Of a stretch of 9,825 nucleotides of DNA, positions 6,715-9,825 are shown in pieces. Both the position numbers and the translations under genes were made by a program. Within the stretch, counting starts at the first letter, position 1. Each line of letters starts with the position of its first letter. The DNA is taken from assembly GCA_025457805.1 (NCBI GenBank), contig JALOTR010000052.1, positions 1 to 9,825 of the forward strand. Direction: 5' to 3'. This stretch comes from Akkermansiaceae bacterium (GTDB lineage: Bacteria; Verrucomicrobiota; Verrucomicrobiia; Verrucomicrobiales; Akkermansiaceae). The notes under the pieces are model-generated. The model was not told the origin of the DNA, did no database searches, and saw only the letters and a program-made list of their open reading frames with translations.

Positions 6715-8117
6715 GGGGTGGAAAGGATTCGGGGTTTCACACGCTGGCCTTCCTGCAAGCCGGTGGGGCGGATCACCACCCATTCGCCGGGGCGCAGTCC
6801 CTCAAGAATGCGGCGGTGTTCTTCCTGGCGGATCTGGGTGGCTTGGATCGGGCGTTTGGTGGCGCGGCGGGTTTCCGGATCCACCACCCACACCACGTTG
6901 TCCGCGAGCGCCGATTCCGGGATCCACATCGCCAGCGAACCGCTTGTTGCCTTGCCGACTGAAGAGCCCGAAGCAGGTGCGGAGTGTGCAAACATGAATT
7001 CCACACGACATAACATTTCCGGGCGGAGTTGTTCCGCGGGGTTCTCAATTCTCACCTTGGCCTGAAGCGTGTTGCGCTGCAAATCCGCCTCACCTGAAAT
7101 TCTCGTCACCTCACCATCGAAGCCACGCTCCGGCAGCAGGCTGCAATGGATGCGCACCCGCTGCCCGAGTTGCAATCCGGCGGCATCCGCAAGGGGCACA
7201 TCCACCCGGATCTGGAGTTTTCGCGGATCATATAAGATGGCGACCGTCGAACTTTCCGCGTCATTGTCCGACTGCATTTTCTTCTGCCCCGGAGCTGCCA
7301 GAAGCCGGAGGATGCGCCCATCGATGGGGGCCACGATACGGGTGCGGGAAAGCGCGAGTTCCGCCTGCTTCACCGCGACGGCCGCTGCGGCGATTTCATC
7401 CTCTTTGACCCGGGTTTCCAATTCCAGCCGCGTGACTTCAGCCTCCAACTCACCCTTGCCAGCGAGTGCCGCAGCCGCGAGTGACTCCTCGCGGGCGAGT
7501 CGCAACCGTGCGGCAATGAGGTCGGACTCCGGGACGACTTGCCGCGACAAGTCCTTCATGCGGGTCAATCGATCCAATGCTTCCTCACGCTGGGTTTCCG
7601 CAGAGTCCACTTCCGCCTCCGCCGCCTTGAGTTTCATGCGTGCGCTTTCGATGCCTGCCACGTGGGCGGCTTTGGCGGAAACCCATTTCCGGTGCTCGTT
7701 CCTGGCAGCCTCCAATTCCAGCATGGCATCCGCATCGATCAAGCCGGCGATCACATCGCCGCGTGAGACCTGCTGGCCTTCGAGGACTTTCACGTGATCG
7801 ATCACTCCATCCACCAAGGCACTGGCGCGAATGGGAAGTGGATCCGGCTCGATCCAGCCGCTTGCTTGAAATTGCACACTGGCCTGCGATGGCGATGGCG
7901 ATGGTGATGCGACCGGAGCATCACTTGTCGGCAAAGTGGCAAGCACGATTGCCACGTCCACCGGCTTCCCGGGTAGCAGACGATCGCCGAAAAGCACCGC
8001 AGAAAGCAGCAGGAATCCCGCGAAAATCGCCGCAGGAATGAGCCAGGCCGGCACTCGCCGGGCAGGGCGCTCGTCGTTGCTGCGAACGAGCGAATCAATG
8101 GAATGAGATGGTTTCAA
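6711..8117 (-). CDS. HlyD/MacA-type membrane fusion protein, probable TTG start
   Basis: A periplasmic adaptor linking an inner-membrane ABC exporter to an outer-membrane channel. Starting at the TTG at 8117 it has 468 residues: a short basic cytoplasmic N-terminus, one helix (about 24-43), a Pro/Ser linker (SPSPSPS, 71-77), a first lipoyl half (about 87-128), a long alpha-helical hairpin (about 130-257), the second lipoyl half beginning LSRTRIVAPIDGRI (256-269), then a beta barrel and membrane-proximal domain. The frame has no ATG anywhere near the N-terminus. TTG at 8117 gives MKPSHSIDSLVRS, a natural lead-in to the helix; an alternative TTG at 8207 adds 30 Arg-rich residues and lies 12 bases after the upstream gene. 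The choice is moderately secure. Its stop overlaps the ATPase start (ATGA). No TolC-type partner gene is in the window. Confidence 0.9.
   Translation of the reverse strand: MKPSHSIDSLVRSNDERPARRVPAWLIPAAIFAGFLLLSAVLFGDRLLPGKPVDVAIVLATLPTSDAPVASPSPSPSQASVQFQASGWIEPDPLPIRASALVDGVIDHVKVLEGQQVSRGDVIAGLIDADAMLELEAARNEHRKWVSAKAAHVAGIESARMKLKAAEAEVDSAETQREEALDRLTRMKDLSRQVVPESDLIAARLRLAREESLAAAALAGKGELEAEVTRLELETRVKEDEIAAAAVAVKQAELALSRTRIVAPIDGRILRLLAAPGQKKMQSDNDAESSTVAILYDPRKLQIRVDVPLADAAGLQLGQRVRIHCSLLPERGFDGEVTRISGEADLQRNTLQAKVRIENPAEQLRPEMLCRVEFMFAHSAPASGSSVGKATSGSLAMWIPESALADNVVWVVDPETRRATKRPIQATQIRQEEHRRILEGLRPGEWVVIRPTGLQEGQRVKPRILSTP
7888..7908. repeat. GATGGC hexamer micro-repeat in the fusion-protein linker
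   Basis: Two GATGGC units, a GATGGT unit and a final GAT run in tandem. On the coding strand they encode the Ser-Pro linker (SPSPSPS) between the membrane helix and the first lipoyl half of the adaptor. This is a slippage-prone coding repeat whose unit is a multiple of three, so length changes would alter the linker without breaking the frame. Confidence 0.75.
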
Positions 8118-8219
8118 TGACGACGCAAGAGTTGAAGATTCAAGAGCCCTTCCCCTCAGGAAAGGATCAGCCCGTGCCCCTGCACGGACCGGAAGCAAAC
8201 GACGCAAAACGCGTCCGCT

Positions 8220-8624
8220 TCACAGGCTCCAGACTTCCAACACCGCTCGAAACGCAGCAGGCGAGGCCCTCCCCTGCCAGAGCGGAATGGCGATCGCATC
8301 GTCAGAAAATTTCTCCCACGCCGTGCAAGGAACCAAGTGGTGATCCGGCAACCACGAGATCAAAACCGGCGGGATTTCCACCGGAACTTGCGGCAGTGGG
8401 GAATCGGGGAGTTTCTCGAGATCCACACAGCATGGCGGCGCGGTGGAGTTTCCGCGATCGCACTCCTCGCAGCAATCGCCAGCCTCATCGCCACCTTGCC
8501 AGGCAGCGGATATACTTGGCACCAGCACCCGCTGCTCAAGCAGACAAATGCGAAACGGAAGGGCGGCCACCGGGATGGTCACCCAGAGGCATATCAGCAA
8601 AAAAGCCGCCCATGCTCGTTTCAT
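8220..8624 (-). CDS. Small exported Cys-rich protein, first gene of the exporter operon
   Basis: A 134-residue protein with a Sec-type signal (MKRAWAAFLLICLWVTIPVAA, cleavage near 21), here read from the ATG at 8624; a GTG at 8639 is the alternative. The mature part has a compact cysteine cluster: Cys51-Cys52, Cys55 and Cys65-Cys66 (CCxxC then CC), followed by a Leu/Pro-rich segment VDLEKLPDSPLPQVPVEIP. Further cysteines are at 27 and 100. Paired cysteines suggest metal binding or disulfides, but I do not recognise the family with certainty. It is upstream of the fusion-protein gene on the same strand, 102 bases before the chosen start, and would be promoter-proximal in the operon. The opposite strand is also open here, but those translations lack a signal peptide or any recognisable domain. 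No ribosome site is seen. Confidence 0.72.
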   Translation of the reverse strand: MKRAWAAFLLICLWVTIPVAALPFRICLLEQRVLVPSISAAWQGGDEAGDCCEECDRGNSTAPPCCVDLEKLPDSPLPQVPVEIPPVLISWLPDHHLVPCTAWEKFSDDAIAIPLWQGRASPAAFRAVLEVWSL

Positions 8625-8690
8625 CGACCGCAAGTTCACAAGGGAACCCTCAAGTCACAAGCAGATTCTTTTCAAGGACCCTATCACCTC

Positions 8691-8717
8691 CCCGTGGAAA
8701 TTCATCCACGACACGGG
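8691..8717. promoter_or_regulatory. Overlapping inverted repeats in the divergent intergenic region (possible operator)
   Basis: The 148-base gap between two divergent start codons (8624 and 8773) contains CGTGGA at 8693-8698 and its reverse complement TCCACG at 8705-8710, with a 6-base spacer. An overlapping second pair is CCCGTG at 8691-8696 and CACGGG at 8712-8717. An 18-base dyad between divergent genes is a typical place for a regulator-binding site, or these could be alternative RNA hairpins in a leader. A smaller dyad, CGGGA-A-TCCCG, lies at 8742-8752. I see no convincing -35/-10 pair on either strand. The assignment rests only on symmetry and position. Confidence 0.35.
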
Positions 8718-8755
8718 ACTGCAGGAGAATTCGAATTGACCCGGGAATCCCGAGC

Positions 8756-8762
8756 GGAAAGG
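8756..8762 (+). promoter_or_regulatory. Possible ribosome binding site GGAAAGG
   Basis: GGAAAGG ends 10 bases before the ATG at 8773. It is the only reasonably purine-rich, Shine-Dalgarno-like sequence I find before any start codon in this window, and it supports that start for the secreted protein. Confidence 0.4.
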
Positions 8763-8772
8763 CTAGCAGTCC

Positions 8773-9633
8773 ATGAGGATCATCCATCTTGCCCCCATCG
8801 CTTTCTCCGTCATGGCCATCATTTCCCCTGTCTCGGCGGCAGGCATCGTGTTCGGCCCGATCAAGGCCCAGCCGGGGCAAAGCATCCGGCTCGTGACTCA
8901 TTCCGAAACCCCCGGCGGCACGATCCAGCGCAACTATGCCGGGCGGTCCAGCAATGGCACCATCAACATCACCCGCGACCGCGAACTCGTCTGGACCTTC
9001 CGCGAGCCCGCCGCCGATGGCACCCGCCGCGGCATGGTGCGCGTCCCCAACATCACCACTTCCAGCGTCATCAAGATCAATGGCAAGGAAGAGAAAACCA
9101 ACGATCAAAGCCCGCTCGTCGGCAAGATGTTCGCCATGTCCAAGCCCCCGACCGGAGATTGGAAATTCGAACTCGATGGCTCGGTGCCCCTCACCCGCAT
9201 CCGCAGCGAGATCGAAGAACTGACAGTCTATCTGAAACGCGATTGGTATCCCACCCGCGAACTCAAGGTCGGGGATTCCTGGGAATTTGATCCGGCCTGG
9301 GTGAAAATGGTGATTCAAAAGGACCTGCACAAGGCACAGACCATCGGCACCATGACTTTGCGCCAGGTCCGCCGCTCTGCGACGAAGGAGATCGCGCTCA
9401 TTGATATATCCATCCGCAGCACCGGCTCGGACTTCCGGCCGGATGGAAGTGAATCGTCCGCCGCCGTGGAACTCAAGGGCCAGGTGGTGGTGAATCTTGC
9501 TACCATGCTGGATGAGGAGCTTGAACTGAGTGGCACCGTCACCAGCAGCACCGGAAAAACGGGAGAACTCACCACCGTCAAGCTGCCCATCCGGCTGAAG
9601 GCCACCAAGAGCTTTGTGAGAGAGGCGCGTTGA
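8773..9633 (+). CDS. Secreted protein of unknown function
   Basis: A 286-residue protein with a clear Sec signal peptide (about residues 1-22, hydrophobic core followed by SPVSA-AG), so it is exported to the periplasm or beyond. I do not recognise the family. The mature part looks mainly beta-stranded: alternating patterns such as SIRLVTHSE, ELVWTFREP, ATKEIALIDISIRS and AVELKGQVVVNLAT suggest a sandwich or lipocalin/LolA-like fold, but this is not established. It has no cysteine, no catalytic motif I can name and no membrane segment after the signal. It is transcribed divergently from the ABC exporter operon across a 148-base gap. The downstream lipoprotein gene begins 19 bases after its stop, so those two are probably co-transcribed. 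The ATG at 8773 is supported by the signal peptide and a GGAAAGG site 10 bases upstream. Confidence 0.85.
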   Translation: MRIIHLAPIAFSVMAIISPVSAAGIVFGPIKAQPGQSIRLVTHSETPGGTIQRNYAGRSSNGTINITRDRELVWTFREPAADGTRRGMVRVPNITTSSVIKINGKEEKTNDQSPLVGKMFAMSKPPTGDWKFELDGSVPLTRIRSEIEELTVYLKRDWYPTRELKVGDSWEFDPAWVKMVIQKDLHKAQTIGTMTLRQVRRSATKEIALIDISIRSTGSDFRPDGSESSAAVELKGQVVVNLATMLDEELELSGTVTSSTGKTGELTTVKLPIRLKATKSFVREAR

Positions 9634-9652
9634 GAGATATCATGTTGGTTTC

Positions 9653-9825
9653 ATGAAATCATCTCTCGCCACCGCCCTTGCACTTGTCATCGGATTGCTT
9701 GCATCGGTCTCCTGCGTGCCGAAGCCGAAGCCGCAATGGCTCATGCCGACACCACAGATCTATCAGAAGGGCGGCGTGGATCCCTTCGGTGGACTCACAC
9801 ATAAACAAAAAGGAACCCGGCTGCC
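9653..9825 (+). CDS. N-terminus of a lipoprotein, possibly a DUF900-type alpha/beta hydrolase (cut off at the window end)
   Basis: The first 57 codons of a gene that runs off the window. The N-terminus is a lipoprotein signal: MKSS, a hydrophobic core, then LASVSC with Cys21 as the lipidated residue. After a Lys/Pro linker comes LMPTPQIYQKGGVDPFGGL and a basic stretch ending GTRL. The LMPTP-x-IY...DPF pattern reminds me of the region before the first strand in DUF900-type alpha/beta hydrolases, which continue with a VFYATNR-like motif. That motif would lie just beyond the window, so the call is tentative. It starts 19 bases after the secreted-protein stop, likely in the same transcript. An earlier ATG at 9642 opens only a four-codon frame (MLVS) whose TGA overlaps this start. 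Confidence 0.7.
   Translation, partial: MKSSLATALALVIGLLASVSCVPKPKPQWLMPTPQIYQKGGVDPFGGLTHKQKGTRL

Noticed and set aside
8736..8766. TTGACC as a -35 element for the secreted-protein gene
   Set aside because: No acceptable -10 element occurs at 16-18 bases spacing, and the downstream bases are too close to the start codon.
8337..9290. Long + strand reading frame across the small Cys-rich gene and the secreted-protein gene
   Set aside because: The translation is Arg/His/Pro-rich with no domain or signal peptide, and it overlaps two better-supported genes. It is a GC-rich shadow frame.
9642..9656. Four-codon leader frame (MLVS) overlapping the lipoprotein start as ATGA
   Set aside because: Such a short frame arises easily by chance, and there is no ribosome site. 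It is noted only as an alternative start context.

Overview
The window reads as chromosomal DNA of a GC-rich Gram-negative bacterium, most probably a verrucomicrobium or a relative in the PVC group. Four signs support this: respiratory Complex I genes, several lipoproteins and Sec-exported proteins, genes that mostly lack an AGGAGG-like ribosome site, and accessory protein families I associate with Verrucomicrobia and Planctomycetes. The taxonomy is inference from gene style, not from a marker gene.

Bases 1-2573 (+ strand) are the end of a Complex I (nuo) operon: the 3' part of nuoM, whose first complete codon is the conserved TM5 glutamate, then complete nuoN. nuoN keeps all the usual proton-channel residues. 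The NuoM-type subunit does not: the key TM7 lysine position is Leu and a second conserved Lys position is Asp.

Bases 2621-3019 (- strand) hold a small stand-alone CheY-like receiver protein, convergent with nuoN.

Bases 3156-8624 (- strand, transcribed right to left) are the most interesting part. They look like one operon of six genes: a 134-residue exported Cys-rich protein, a HlyD/MacA-type membrane fusion protein, a LolD/MacB-type ABC ATPase, two different FtsX/MacB-type permeases, and a lipoprotein with a CX7CX6CC insert. The fusion protein, ATPase and first permease are joined by two ATGA stop/start overlaps, and the second permease follows after 5 bases. The layout suggests an envelope-spanning exporter with a heterodimeric permease, flanked by two exported cysteine-motif proteins. 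The substrate is unknown; metal handling or thiol/disulfide chemistry is my inference from the cysteines alone. No outer-membrane TolC-type gene is in the window.

Bases 8773-9825 (+ strand) diverge from that operon. They carry a secreted protein of unknown function and the first 57 codons of a lipoprotein whose start resembles DUF900-type alpha/beta hydrolases. The 148-base divergent gap (8625-8772) contains overlapping inverted repeats that could be an operator.

There is no stretch over 300 bases without a gene. The larger gaps are 3020-3155, 8118-8219 and 8625-8772. I see no rRNA, tRNA, CRISPR array, insertion sequence or phage gene.
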